Origin: Rhabdophis nuchalis
Lineage: Eukaryota > Chordata > Lepidosauria > Squamata > Natricidae
Length of the DNA: 64,000 bases
Direction of reading: 5' to 3'
Assembly (NCBI GenBank): GCA_039707465.1
Contig: CM077658.1
Location: 17,955,074 to 18,019,073 of the forward strand
A program made the position numbers and the translations under genes. Under the pieces are notes generated by a model. That model saw only the letters and a program-made list of their open reading frames with translations. It made no database searches and had not been told where the DNA came from. Below, one piece after another: positions 1 through 11,607 of the stretch; position 1 is the stretch's first letter, and every line of letters starts with the position of its first letter.

Positions 1-432
1 ACAGTTATCAGCTACCTTCAGAGTCAGACAACAATGAGGCAGACGAACAGCTGGAGCCTGTTCCCAGTGTGCACATGCACAGAGTTGCCAGACGAAGGGA
101 ACAGCTAAAGAACAGGGGTTGACTTGGGAATAAGGCCACAGGTGGATGATGAATGCTCCCCCCCCCAAGGAAATAAAAGAGCAAAAGGGGAGTGGAGTTT
201 GCAGGAGACAATTAGTTCGCTTCATTGGTTCGTGACTCTCCGAGACTCCTGGCCAGGTTTTGCAGATATCGGCCTGTCAGCTCTCCAAGACAGATTAGGT
301 CTGTGATTGTAAATCCTCCCTCGAAAGACTTTGCTGGATGTGAATGAGCAGAATTCACAGTAAATACATAAAAGGTGTTTTTGTCGGGATGAGGAGTTTG
401 CTCCATGCTCTTGGGAAGCCGAAGTCAGAACG
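1..432 (+). mobile_element. LTR fragment (family A), 3' part
   Basis: The 3' three quarters of a repeat seen eight times in this window, cut by the window edge. It shares with the other copies a stretch near 18-60 that reads as an acidic peptide, the A-rich AATAAAAGAGCAAAAGGGG box, and a terminal GTCAGAAC. Better copies start TGTTGTG, end AACA and have 5-bp target duplications, so this is read as a solo LTR remnant. It lies in a PHKB intron. Confidence 0.75.
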
Positions 433-1950
433 CAGTCCTTCTAAACTTATGTGCCTTAGACTAAATCCTTGAGCTTGAATCTGTTTTAACTTAATCATTG
501 GGGCTTGCAACTAAAGATTGCCCATAAGACAGTGAACAGCAATTTAGGAGCCAAGTGCCTTATCTCTTATCTCTCATTCTTAAGCAGTCATCAATCAGAA
601 GCCCAACATTTAACAGCTCCTTAATCACAAAGCTTTGGAAAAGCTGATCAGTATTTTTCCAGAGATGCTAGCTTGTAGCTTGCAGTATCAACTGACACCA
701 TCGAATCAAGTAACCCATTCTTAATCCCCTTGTTTTAATCTTTATCCCCTATGATTGCAAAAGATGTTGACCGTTGCTTTTTTCAGTTTTCGGTTAAGTT
801 TGCACGGTGGGTTAACCAGATTCCTTTGATACCCCAAAAAAATCTGATGAATAAATGATGATGTCGAATTTTGTATATTTCAAAATGCAAAGAGTTAATT
901 AGAATGGGTTGAAAATTTGTTGAGTTGAAAAAAAATTAGAGAGAAGGAGAAATGTAAAAAAAAATTGTATAGAGTCACATAAGGAAGGAAGGCCTGCGGG
1001 AAGACTCCGAGAAGTGCCTGAAAGATGCAATCATAGGTGTCCTCCTTGAGTTTAATGGAGGGGGAAAAGATTCCATTAGCCAAGCAGTGTACCGAGCAAT
1101 CCTGCTTCTATTAGCATGTCATCTGTCATTCATGAAGAGAATAGTTTCTAATCAGCAGAAAATGAGGGAGGGGAGAAAATATGTGAGATTTCATCCGCCT
1201 TTGATGGCAGCTGTTCAGAACAAAGTTGGATAGGCAACCTAATCATCTTTCTCTTGTTGAACCAATTAGTAAACAGCACATGATTTCCCACCGCCCCCTT
1301 TTGTGTATTGCTTCAGAAAAGCATGGAAAGCTCTCTGTGTGATGGTTGAAATAAAGAAATAAAAAAGATGCTTCCTAGTAAGCTAGTAATGAAAACACTC
1401 CAGTGGAAGTTATGTTTTGGAGAGTTAGCGTCTTGTAGAGGTGAAGATGTTGAACTGACCTTGAAGTAGATGCAGATTTAAGTCCAATCTTAGATCTAGA
1501 AGCTCCTTTTTCATCCCATTGTTTTAAGATGAGTGTGTATGTGTGTATACACACACACAAACACACACCCTTTTATGGTTGATTCATGAATAAATAATAG
1601 CTTCAGGGTAAATGCACCTGCCCATTTATGGATTCTTCTTCAGTATTTTATTTATTGATACATAAAACAGCGACTTGGTTCATGATGAGTATTTTCCCCC
1701 CCCAAGTACAGGTCTTGGTTAATCTCTTTGTGGTGCTGTCCAAGGTGCTGATAGTTCATAGATAATATGGCCTGGGTTTGCTTATTTCTACAGTTAGTCA
1801 TCGCACATGGTACAATGAAATTAAATGCCGTGTTCAGTATGCATTATAACTATAAAAAAACCACAAACATACATCGTTTACATTCTATATAATTGAAATT
1901 GAAACCCTGATATTGCACTACACCATAGAATTCAGTATGGTTACTGCCCT
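433..1950. other. PHKB intron, no recognised feature
   Basis: AT-rich intronic sequence. A short imperfect TG/CA tract is visible at about 1530-1567. I see no exon matching the PHKB segment that should precede the 3057 exon, so that exon lies upstream of the window. Confidence 0.5.
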
Positions 1951-1954
1951 GGGA

Positions 1955-2560
1955 TAGAAGCTGTTTCTCAGCCTATTTTTGTCCTTGTTTTTATTGTCCT
2001 GTACCGTCTGCCAGATGGTAATAGTTCAAAAAAAAAAGGGTGCCCCAGATGAGATGGATGTATAAGGATGTTTTGAATTTTCTTAAGGCAGTGGGAGCTA
2101 TGAGGCTCTTCCAAAGAGGGGAGAGGGCAACCAGTGATCCTCTGGGCAATGACGTTGACCCTCTGGAGCGCTGTCCTATCTACCCCTGTGCAATTGGCAA
2201 ACCATCCACAGGTGCAGTAAGTTAAAATACTCTCTATGGTGCAGCGGTAGAAAGTCACAAGCAGTTTTTCATTCAGTTATTGTTTCCTGAGAAGTCTCAG
2301 GTAATATAATCTCTGCTGGGCCCTCTTGACCAGGGCTGCAATGTGAGTGCCCTAGGTCAGCTCCTCTTTTATGATAACACCCAGAAACCTAAAACTGGCC
2401 ACTTGCTCCACTCGGTCTCCATTGATAAGCAAAGGCTGGATGTCTGATCTATTCCTTCTGTAGTCCACTCTAACCTCCTTGGTCTTATTGGTGTTAAGGA
2501 CCAAGTTATTGTCACCCACACCATGAAATCAACTGGTCCACCTCATCTCAATAGGCAGAC
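1955..2560 (-). mobile_element. L2/CR1/Rex-group LINE fragment (reverse transcriptase C-terminus)
   Basis: On the minus strand this reads as the end of a non-LTR reverse transcriptase. Recognisable blocks are a 'WFANC' segment, 'LQRVNVIAQRITGCPLPSL', and the terminal 'LLPSGRRYRTIKTRT'. Further 5' (2290-2550) degraded frames match the YRRN / 'INGD..E' region upstream of that C-terminus. Frameshifts and stops make it a dead copy. The clade within L2/CR1/Rex is uncertain. Confidence 0.75.
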
Positions 2561-3056
2561 TAATGAAGGAGGGGGGGGGGGAGCATTCAGTATTCCTAAA
2601 AAGTGTTCAAAATAAAAGGCAATTAACTTTAGGCCATTAGTCAGATTAGAAGAGTAACCATGTACACCAATGGGCCCATAAAGTAATTTAAAAAATCCAC
2701 CACCAACTCCTTTTCATCACTCCCCCAAAAGGTGAAGCCAGCTATTGTCACAGCAAGACCTATAAACTTATAGTTCCAGATGTTCAAATCCAAGGTCCTT
2801 TTAAAAAAAATACATAACTTTTTTTCCCCACAGATTCACTGGTGACCTTTAAATACAAATTGCTGAAAACCAATAAAATAAACCGACTGTATCATCACTT
2901 TGTCCCAAGATATTTTTTTAAGCTGTCAGCAAGAAATTATCTGATGTATAAACCAGCCTTTAGGGAGCAGAATTTTTATTTCCAGAGTTTTTAAAGCATA
3001 ACAAACATTTTTTTCCCCCTTCCTCTCTCTCTCTGTCTCTTTCCTTTCTTTCTCAG

Positions 3057-3120
3057 TTCTGTCGGATTGGCAAAAGCTGCTCTGGAAGCAATAAACGGAT
3101 TTAACCTCTTTGGCAATCAG
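3057..3120 (+). CDS. PHKB: PHKB exon (window exon 1)
   Basis: Follows a long pyrimidine tract and CAG. The first base completes a codon, then it reads [15 protein letters not shown] and ends LFGNQ before gtacaa. This lies in the glucoamylase-like N-terminal domain of phosphorylase kinase beta. It is the first exon visible; the preceding coding exon is not in the window. Ends at a codon boundary (phase 0). Confidence 0.93.
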
Positions 3121-3389
3121 GTACAATAGTAGGACTATTTAAGGACTTGTTCCTTCTTCATTTTTAATTAACTGTGTGTTCTATAGTAAATTGCTTTTTT
3201 ACTGCACATCAAAGGGTGTCTAATATCCAACGTGATAAAATATTTCCAGTCTGAAAGTCTCTTCGTTTCCCCCAGTTAATATTTGCCCCGTTAACAGTTA
3301 TATAGCGCTGTCACCCTCACATATTTTCCTCTGGTCATTTTGATCCATGTTAAATTAGGCCAAATGGTTTTACAAATATTTCCCTGGCT

Positions 3390-3655
3390 CTTTTTTTCTT
3401 TTCAGTTTTTCCTGTACCAGCTTCTGCTAACCGAGCACTTTGAAAGCATGTAAAAATGGAAGTAGAAAAATAGGAACCACCTTTGGTGGGAAGGGAACAG
3501 CGCTCCGTGTGCTTTTGGCGTTTAGTCATGCTGGCCACATGACCACGGAGACGTCTTCGGACAGCGCTGGCTCTTCGGCTTTGAAATGGAGATGAGCACC
3601 GCCCCCTAGAGTCAGGAATGACTAGCACATATGTGCAAGGGGGAACTGGTGCAGG
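3390..3655 (+). mobile_element. Sauria-type SINE, 3' portion
   Basis: Carries the diagnostic body of the squamate Sauria SINE: 'cagcttctgc', 'gtagaaaaataggaaccacctttggtggga', 'tggccacatgaccacggagac', 'gagcaccgccccctagagtc' and 'actagcacatatgtgc'. The tRNA-like head is missing. Full copies occur at 11610, 13620 and 39783. Intronic. Confidence 0.85.
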
Positions 3656-3903
3656 CAAACTGCATTCAGTCCCAGCAAAGAGCAGGGAGACAGATGGAAC
3701 CCAACATAGTTGTAGCCTTGCCTTCTCTGTTTGTGAACATCCATCTCTTTCATTCTGTTCCTCTTCCTTCTCTTCTCCCACCATCATCCTGCTGTTTAGG
3801 CTGCCAGGAATGAATCACCCTGCCAGGCATTAGAACCAAGAGAGAGCTTTGAAATATAGTTGTTGGTGGCAGGCAGTCCTGAGGACACAAACATCCTTTA
3901 CAG

Positions 3904-4038
3904 CAGGGGTCCCCAACCTTTGCAACTTTAAGTCTGAAGGACTTCAGCTCTCAGAATTCTCCAGCCAGCAAAGCTGGCTGGAGAATTCTGGGAGCTGAAG
4001 TCCTTCAGACTTAAAGTTGCAAAGGTTGGGGACCCCTG
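3904..4038. mobile_element. Hairpin hAT-type MITE with 8-bp TSD (copy 1)
   Basis: A nearly perfect palindrome that starts CAGGGGTCCCCAACC and ends with its reverse complement. It is flanked by direct repeats CTTTACAG at 3896-3903 and 4039-4046. An 8-bp duplication and CAGGGG termini indicate a non-autonomous hAT element. Related copies are at 36567, 41031, 48299 and 58904. Confidence 0.9.
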
Positions 4039-4483
4039 CTTTACAGCAAGTCACATAAGGTTCTTACCTGTAGACCAAGCAAATATTGTATCAGGGTTCC
4101 AAATAGCATCCAAAAGTAAATCAGAGTCCAAGGCAAAGTACTGCTCAAAGTTCCAATTTGTTAAGAGAGCCATGTTGGCACATCTGGGAAAACCCGAATC
4201 TGAAAGCTTCCAGGTTTTTCCCACCCAGTTGAAAGTTCAAGATCTTGCCCCTACACACCTACAAGTCCATCACATGGTCCAATCTCCCTCTACTGTGCTG
4301 GCATTGCCACCCATCCAATTCTGGTGAGATGCAGAGGTGTAGAGACAAAGATGACCTTGGCTTTCTAGAAAGAATTTTGTTGTGGCTACATCACATCTCA
4401 CTCCTACAATCTCCCCTCCCATTTACCCACAATAGAAAATGCATAGGATAGGAAATAGGGACATAATCGAATATCTACTCCAT

Positions 4484-4982
4484 GTACAGGCAATCCTCAA
4501 CTTACGACCACAATTGAGCCCCAGATTTTTGTTGCTAAGCGAGACATATTTTGCCCCTTTTTATCTTTCATGCCCCAATTGTTGATTCACCGCAGTTGTT
4601 AAGTTAGTAGCAATAGCACTTAGACTTATATACCACTTCATAGTGTTTTACAGCCCTCTCTAAGCAGACTTGTTCACGCTTATGACCATTATAGCATTCC
4701 CTATGATCCTGTGATCAAAATTCAGAGTCTTGGCAACTGGTTCATACTTTGGATCATTGTAGTGTCCCAAGGTCACGCGATCCCCTTTTTGTGACCTTCT
4801 GACAAGCAAAAATCAATGGGGGAAAGCCAGATTCACTTAACAACCGTGTTACTAACTTAACGACTGCAGTGATTCGCTTAAAAACTGTGGCAAGAGAAAG
4901 GTCGTAAAATGGGGCAAAACTCACTTAACAAAATGTCCCACTTAACAACGGGCTCAGCTGCGGTCTTTAGTCAAGGACTCCT
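4484..4982. mobile_element. Terminal-inverted-repeat MITE of the 'acttacgaccac' family
   Basis: Left end tacaggcaatcctcaacttacgacc, right end ...tcaaggactcctt. It is rich in imperfect internal repeats of 'cttaacaac..ttaagt' in both orientations. A fragment of another SINE (about 4606-4680, 'cacttagacttatataccact') is nested inside. Other copies: 14860, 17800, 32945, 52691 and 54636. Superfamily not determined. Confidence 0.7.
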
Positions 4983-5606
4983 TGCATGCTTCTCTAGAAG
5001 AGGAAGTCAAAGGCTACTAGGATAGTAGCAGCCCTACTTGGTGATTTGATACCAATGCTAGCCTGGTTTGTCAAAAAAAAAAAAAGTCTCATGCCTTTTT
5101 GCCTATTTTCTTTTTCTCTGATTTTAATGGAGACAATTTCCTAGTCGGAGTGAAAGAAACACTTCTCAGGGATGGGACGAAGCCTCCTTATGATAGGAAA
5201 TCTGCTTTGTAGATGTGTCTCTTGATTTCCAAGGTCTGTGTGCACAAGAAGAATTTACTTTCCCTCAGGAGTCAATGTGTTTCCTGTGTTCTTGGATCTA
5301 TTTTAAACGAAGCTGGCTTTTTCAATGCAGCTTCTCCCAGTGCTCCTAAGAGATGCTCCTGGAATCTGCTTAGCGTTGCCTTGGCAACTGATGTGGCCTA
5401 CCATCCCAGGATAACTTTTCCAGTTGTTTGTTGGTTGCTCCAGCAACTGATCTGAGATTGAGGCGCTCAGCTGGAGGCCACCAAACATTCTCTCAATTAT
5501 AGCCTTCTTCTGGTTAACACAAATAAATACTCTATTCAACAGTGTACATTCCATATGTGTGTTACACTAGCATTGTACTTGTCGGGTTTTTTTTAGTACT
5601 TGGGTT

Positions 5607-6255
5607 GTTGGGTTGTTGTTGTTAGTTGCGAAGTTGTGTCCGACCCATTGTGACCCCATGGACAACGTTCCTTCAGGCCTTCCTGTCCTCTACCATCTTC
5701 TGGAGTCCATTGAAGCCCACGCCTACTGTTTCAGTGACTCCATCCAGCCACCTCATTCTCTGTTGTCCCCTTCTTCTTTTGCCCTCCATCTTTCCCATCA
5801 TGAAGCTCTTCTCCAGGGAGTCCTTCCTTCTCATTAGGTGGCCAAAGTCTTTGAGTTTCATCTCCAGGATCTGGTCTTCTAAAGAGCAGTCAGGGTTGAT
5901 CTCTAGGACTGACCGGTTGGATCACCTTGTAGTCCAAGGGACTCTTCTCCAGCACCATCGTTCAAAGGCCTCCATTCTTTGGTGCTCAGCCTTCCTTATG
6001 ATCCAACTTTCACAGCCATCCATTGCAACTGGGAAAACCATAGCCTTGACTATACGCACTTTTGTTTGCAGGCTGATGTCTCTGCTTTTTAGTAGGCTGT
6101 CTACATTTGCCATAGCTTTCATCCCCAGGAGCAAGCGTCTCTTAATTTCTTAGCTGAAGTCCCCATCTGCGGTGATCTTGGAGCCCAGGGAAATAAAATC
6201 TGTCACTACCTCCATTTCTTCCCCATCTATTTGCCAGGAATTGGGAGAGCTGAAA
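5607..6255 (-). mobile_element. BovB/RTE LINE fragment (reverse transcriptase C-terminus)
   Basis: On the minus strand it reads as the end of the RTE-clade BovB reverse transcriptase. Recognisable pieces are 'LLGMKAMANVDSLLKSRDIS', 'KVRIVKAMVFPVAMDGCESW', 'AFERWCWRRVPWT' and, after a frameshift, 'KDFGHLMRRKDSLEKSFMMG' and 'GQQRMRWLDGVTE'. BovB is known for horizontal spread between squamates and ruminants. This copy is truncated and frameshifted. Confidence 0.92.
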
Positions 6256-6450
6256 GCCCTCACCGGATGAGAGGGCTGCTCCCCACCCAAGTACTTGGGT
6301 AGGGAGTGCTAATCAGAAATGTACCAAAGTAGCATCCCTGAAAAAGAAGGAGGAACAGTTGATGCTTGTAGGTCCTTGGGATGTTGAATGTCTGTATCCA
6401 AAGATCAAGAGATCATTCAAAGATCTCGAAGGAATAACCTCCTTGTTAGA

Positions 6451-6522
6451 ATCCCTGTGGGCCTATCCATAGACAATGAGATTTGATGGAATCTCATTGT
6501 CTATAAACAGGCCCACTGGGAT
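6451..6522. repeat. Short near-perfect inverted repeat (hairpin of about 72 bp)
   Basis: Left arm ATCCCTGTGGGCCTATCCA.. and right arm ..GGCCCACTGGGAT are complementary through 'agacaatgagatt'/'aatctcattgtct', leaving a loop of about six bases. It looks like a miniature palindromic element; no obvious target duplication. Confidence 0.75.
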
Positions 6523-7240
6523 CATAACATTTGTCCATGTGTTGTTTAGTCTATATTTAGATCTGGCTTAATTGGCCAATGCTCTCTTTCTCTATTATAA
6601 ATTCTCTTTACCACAAAGCGAATTGCTGCAAAATGCATACTTAACATACGTGGGGTAGTTTTCTTCATATCTCCATTGATCAAACACTTGAAAATATCTA
6701 ATTGAATAAAGACATGTTTGAGAGCAATTTGCTTGTGTTTAGGAGCAGTGTAGCTTAATTGCACATCTTACAAAAAACAAACTGAGGTTGTTAGCCTCCG
6801 CTTGGCTTTGAAAACTGCAATATGTTGACGATGGTCAGGTAGTACGTAGAAAAATAGTACAGTAATAATCCAATACAGAAAGACTTAGATGAGCTTCTGA
6901 AGGAGGGAAAAGATCAAATAGCTCTCAATCAATAATTGGGAATAAGTTATATGTGACAGTCGCTATTTGCAACCTTCCTTTATTTTTCTACTGCTACATA
7001 CATACATGCATTTATTTATGCATAAATAAATAAATAAATTTCTGAAGATTTACTTTTTTGGCAATTACACTCTTTCACCCCTGGTCTACCGAGTCCTTTA
7101 ATAATAATTTTAATTTATGGACCGCTCTCTCTCCCCGAAGGGACTCGAGGTGGTGCACAGGGGATTTAAAAATGCATATATAAAAACATAGACATAAATA
7201 CAATTTAAAAATTGCTTTAATAGCAATGAAATCCCAGAAA
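6523..7240. other. PHKB intron with minor L2-type tail remnant
   Basis: Mostly unrecognised AT-rich sequence. It contains a short (ATAA)n tract at about 7020-7038 and, at about 7098-7175, a degraded minus-orientation LINE 3' end resembling the better L2-like tails at 23665, 44170 and 59745. Confidence 0.45.
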
Positions 7241-7730
7241 TATTTTTGTTAGGTATAAATACCAGAAAGCTATGACAAAAGGACTATATACTTAATGCCA
7301 TATGTCTTGACAGAAGCGAGTATTGTATTTGCACAATATTGGAAAAATGAGAACACCTCATCAGATGAAAATATAATTCCGAGTTATTAGATTGTGCAGA
7401 GATGGATAGATGAACACTGAAAATAAGAGATAAAGGAGATATAGAGTATTATTTAACGTGGAATAGGTTTTATCAATGGTTAGAGCTAAGAGGTAGAAAT
7501 TGGATGAAGAAAGAGCATTGTTATGTTTAAGTAAAATATATATGTTGTTTATAAGTATGCTAATATAATTAATAGGATCATAAATAAGCTAATATAATTA
7601 TAAATATGCTTAGAATAATTATGTGCATTATCATTATCAGTTTATCTATTACTTTTTCTTTTGTAAAATGGAATGCTCAGGCAATATACACTGTATTCAA
7701 AATCCATGTATATAAATTAAAAAAAACTTG
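7240..7730 (+). mobile_element. L1-type LINE fragment (ORF2 C-terminus and 3' tail)
   Basis: Between about 7300 and 7530 the plus strand contains degraded frames resembling the C-terminal part of L1 ORF2, including 'ASIVFAQYWKNENTSSDE' and a 'W.RFYQWLELRGRNWM' segment. These lead into an AT-rich tail ending in an A run near 7720-7730. Stops and shifts show it is dead. Confidence 0.6.
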
Positions 7731-7925
7731 ACTAAAAATAATAATGAAATAGACCTACATACATTTGTGTTGGAAATGTCATCATCTGTTTGAAATGACC
7801 AGATTATGATTGCCACTAGTAATCTAATTATCCGGATAATTTGTACACTTTGTCAATAATAACTGACTCTTCCAGTTATTGCTGCACACATCCTGTTTAG
7901 CGTTAATTTTCTGCTCCATCCACAG

Positions 7926-8021
7926 GGTTGTTCGTGGTCTGTCATCTTTGTGGATCTTGATGCTCATAATCGTAACAGGCAAACCCTTTGCTCCTTGCTT
8001 CCTCGTGAATCACGATCTCAC
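7926..8021 (+). CDS. PHKB: PHKB exon (window exon 2)
   Basis: Bounded by ccacag and gtaagc. Exactly 32 codons, beginning [20 protein letters not shown] and ending RESRSH. Part of the GH15-like domain of phosphorylase kinase beta and very close to mammalian PHKB. Phase 0 at both ends, so it could be skipped without a frameshift. Confidence 0.96.
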
Positions 8022-8081
8022 GTAAGCAAAATGTTAACGTATAACATAGAAGGGAGATAAGTTTTGCTATCCATTTTAATA

Positions 8082-8322
8082 CCATGTTTCCCTGAAAATA
8101 AAACAGGGCCTTATTTTCTTTTGACCCCCGAAATAAGCACTTGGCCTTAATTTCGGGGAGGTCTTATTATTTTTGAGGTGCAGGTGGTGGTGAGCGTGGT
8201 CACCTCATGGCTGCTGCTGCGTTGCAATATTTTCAGGGGAGGGCTTATTTTAGCGCATGCGCTGAAAAGCCCGATTGGGCTTATTATCCGGGGAGGTCTT
8301 ATTTTCCGGAAAACAGAGTAAG
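8082..8322. mobile_element. MITE of the 'gtttccctgaaaataa' family
   Basis: Terminal inverted repeats: left accatgtttccctgaaaataaaac, right ttattttccggaaaacagagt. Internal sequence repeats 'cggggaggtcttattat'. A second copy, split by an LTR fragment, is at 37962-38494. Superfamily not determined. Confidence 0.65.
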
Positions 8323-8324
8323 GT

Positions 8325-8990
8325 TTGTCATTAGGTAGGATTAGAATCCAGGTCTTTTTCAGAAAATAACTGTGCAAAAGAGATCTTCCTTACAGCGGAC
8401 TCGTCTTTTATAAGTCTTATAAGAGGGAAAATAAAGTTTTTTAAAAAAAAAAAAGCTTTCCAATCGTGACCATTTGTTGTTAAGCCATAAACAGGTGGAA
8501 ACGTCTGACTTCCAGAATTTCTGATGCATTGGTAACAGAATTTCAGATTGGAACATATCATCATCCTGAGTGCATGAAAAAGATATCGTCCATCCCACCC
8601 ACCCCCACCCCCTTCATTTATTTCTCTTCGTTGTGCATTCAATTTCCATTTCCATTTTTGAAATCCAGGAACCCTTCTAGGTTAGAAATATGTATTAAAT
8701 ATAAAAACCAATTTCATTGTAATTTTAGTACAATGACAATAAAGATTATTATTATTATGTAATTAGTTATTTTGGGGGCTAATAGTTCTACTTGGATTTG
8801 GGGATGATATTTTCTAACGGGTTAAGGCTTGCCGAAAGCCATTTCTGCATTAGATACTTCTCATTAGCATAAGAATACATTCCATTTCATTATCTGAAAA
8901 TGGGCAGGCTTGGCATGTCGCTTTGGACAATTCCAGCAAACTATTCTCACTGCTGCCTCAAGGAAAAAAAATACTTCACTTTCAGATCCT
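8325..8990. other. PHKB intron, no recognised feature
   Basis: Unrecognised sequence apart from 'tagtacaatgacaataaagattattatt' at about 8725-8757, which resembles a LINE 3' terminus on the plus strand. Confidence 0.4.
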
Positions 8991-8995
8991 AGATG

Positions 8996-9465
8996 CCACA
9001 AATATATATTGTACAAGTACACACACATGCGCACACACAAAATTTGGCACGTATGTTCCTCTTGGCTTCTAGGTGCTCGCTAAGAAAGGATTTTTTGAAA
9101 TGACCATCAGATCATTAGTGTTTCTTATATTATTATCAACTTGCTCTGATGCTAAGGAATTAGATATTCTACTCTCCCTCCCCACCTGAAAAGAACTGTT
9201 CCAACTGACACTTGGGCATGGATGTGGCCAGCGTGTGACTTATCTGGCCTGCAGGCTGGGAGTTTAGACATTCTACTCCCCCTCCCCACCTGAAAAACGT
9301 TCTGATACTAAAGAGTTAGATGTTCTACTCTCTCTCCCCACCTGAGAAGAACTCTGTTCCAACTGACACTTGGGCATGGATGTGGCCAGTGTGTGACTTA
9401 TCTGGGAGTTTAGACATTCTACTTCCCCTCCCCACCTGAAAAATGTTCTGATGCTAAGGAGTTAG
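8996..9465 (+). mobile_element. Helitron-like non-autonomous element with internal tandem duplication
   Basis: Shares 'atttggcacgtatgttcctcttggcttctagg', 'aaaggatt', 'gaccatcagatcattag' and 'ctgatgctaaggagtt' with the better-preserved Helitron at 55012-55510. It carries at least two tandem versions of a block of about 180-190 bp containing 'aactgacacttgggcatggatgtggccag'. Its 3' CTAG end is not recognised. Confidence 0.6.
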
Positions 9466-10317
9466 AGTGAGGGAGAGAAGGGGACAAGATAGGAGAGGAT
9501 CAATGGGGCCAGCCTGTGGGAGAGAAGGGAACAGAAGAGGAGAGGCTTCTGTGGGGCTCTGGTATCCAGCGTGTATGTGTGTATATTTTTATGAATTGGG
9601 ACTATCCTCATATGGGTCAAAATCTAATTCATTCAATCTCACAATTTTATTGCACCCATAAATATTTTTCTGGAACCAACAAAAGAATGAGATTTATTCT
9701 ATGTATTGTCTCCTCTGCTATAAGAACTTTTTATCTTTTCCAGGGATTCAAATAGTCATTTAGCTTATAAGCTTACTTGGGTTTTTTTTTTAGTACATAA
9801 TATAAAATAGAATCATCCTTTTCCTTTCTGGAGTAACCCACATTATGCAAAGCATATAAAATACATAAAGTAGTGAGCAAAAAAAATAATCAAAAGCAAG
9901 AGATGAGAGAGAGAAACCTAAGACTGCTTTTACTAATAACATAATCAGTTTTTGTTTGCAAACTTGCACTGCAAAATTTCCCTTAGAGAGATTGATGATA
10001 ATATAAAAATACAACAAAACTGCCAACCCTTGATTGTGTATTCAGAAAAATCTCTTCACCCTGTCAGTGACTGACTAAACATTTCTTTGTTTTACTATAA
10101 TATTGTAATATTTTAGAGCTCCATTCACTGTAAACATTCCAATGTATGTATATGCTTCTTTATTTGAACTCCCGTGGTTTCAATTTTGATGCCTCTGCAG
10201 TTGTTGCATAGATAAAGTAAAGAAAGTTGATTTCATTGGGTATGGAATGGATCTCCACCTTGCATGTATATAGACTTCAGAGAACAACAAAACACCTTGT
10301 GTTGGTTCTCTGAAATC

Positions 10318-10446
10318 TATAATTTCTTTCTTTATTCCTTCCTTCATTCCTTCCTTCATTTTTCCTTCCTTCCTTCCTTCCTTCCTTCCTTCCTTCCATC
10401 CATCCATGCATCCATCCATGCATGCATCCATCCATCCATCCATCCT
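10318..10446. repeat. TTCC/CATC microsatellite
   Basis: Interrupted (TTCC)n grading into (CATC)n and CATGCATC variants immediately upstream of an LTR copy. The long open frames here are low complexity and not genes. Confidence 0.9.
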
Positions 10447-10467
10447 AGATGCTGCCCATCTCATCTA

Positions 10468-11047
10468 TGTTGTGCCCACCAATGGCCAGCAGAGCTGGCA
10501 GCAGATTCGGATAGTGAGCAGGTTGGGGAGGAACCTGGGCCAGTCCTGGAATCTGGGGAAGGCTCTGAGGAGGGCTCTGTGTTGGAGGCAGAGAGGGGGC
10601 CAGAGCCTTATGCCAGTTATCAGCTGCCTTCAGAGTCAGACATCAGTGAGGCAGAAGAACAGCTGGAGCCTGTTCCCAGTGTGCGCATGTGCAGAGTTGC
10701 CCGAAGAAGGGAACAGCTAAAGAACAGGGATCGATGTGGGAGTAAGGCCACAGGTGGATGATGAGTGGCACCTCCCTGAGCAAATAAAAGAGGAGCGAAA
10801 GGGGAGTGGAGTTTGCAGGAGGCAATTAATTTACTTAATTGGTTCCTGACTCTTCGAGACTTCTTGCCAAGTTTTGCAGATATCGGCCTGGCGGCTCTCC
10901 AAGCCAGATAAGGTCTGTGACTGTAAATCCTCCCTCGAATGACTTTGCTGGATATGACTGAGCAGAATTCACAGTCAATTAATAAAAGGGGTTTTTTGTC
11001 GGGACAAGGAGTTTGCTTCACGCTCTTGTGAAGCCCAGGTCAGAACA
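10468..11047 (+). mobile_element. Solo LTR (family A), near full length
   Basis: 580 bp from TGTTGTGCCC to GGTCAGAACA. Contains the acidic open segment (10490-10720), an AATAAAAG box near 10980 and the 'gtcgggacaaggagtttgcttc' end shared with the other copies. No matching 5-bp duplication is visible; the left flank is a microsatellite. No internal retroelement genes are adjacent. Confidence 0.8.
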
Positions 11048-11303
11048 GCCTGATGATTACTCTAGACAGTTAAAAAAAAAATCAATTAAAGATACCTATT
11101 CAAAATAATAAAAACATTAAGACATCTAATCAATAATCATCATGAAAAAAACACCTTCCGGACAACCATGACCTGGATGACTGAGAATCTCCATAGAAAA
11201 TACTTGGTTTGGAGTTACTATGCGTGACCTCTTGAATGTGTAGATGCCTTGAATTGAGAATGTTCATCCGTTATTTAGGTACATTTCTTGTGTGTTATGC
11301 TAG

Positions 11304-11501
11304 AACACGGATGCTGCCCTCCTACCTTGCATTGGTTATCCTGCGTTTGCTGTGGATGATGAGGCTTTGTACAGTCAAACGATTGACAAGATAGTTAGGA
11401 AACTCAAAGGAAAATATGGATTTAAGCGTTTTTTGAGAGATGGCTATAGAACCGCGTTGGAGGACAAGAATCGACAGTACTATAAACCAGCAGAAATTAA
11501 G
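11304..11501 (+). CDS. PHKB: PHKB exon (window exon 3)
   Basis: Bounded by gctag and gtaatg. 66 codons, starting [19 protein letters not shown]; includes [19 protein letters not shown] and ends YYKPAEIK. This strongly conserved block lies in the GH15-like domain of phosphorylase kinase alpha/beta subunits; the residue choices are those of beta. Phase 0 at both ends. A weak spot is the short pyrimidine tract before the acceptor. Confidence 0.97.
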
Positions 11502-11607
11502 GTAATGATCTTGTTCTTATAATACGGGAAAGAATGAATACACGTTCATAAATGCTAGTGTACAAAACTTTTTTAAAAATCTCTGTTTATTACAATGATG
11601 AGGCAAA

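Noticed and set aside
5626..6153. 175-codon plus-strand open frame
   Set aside because: It is the antisense shadow of the BovB reverse transcriptase on the minus strand.
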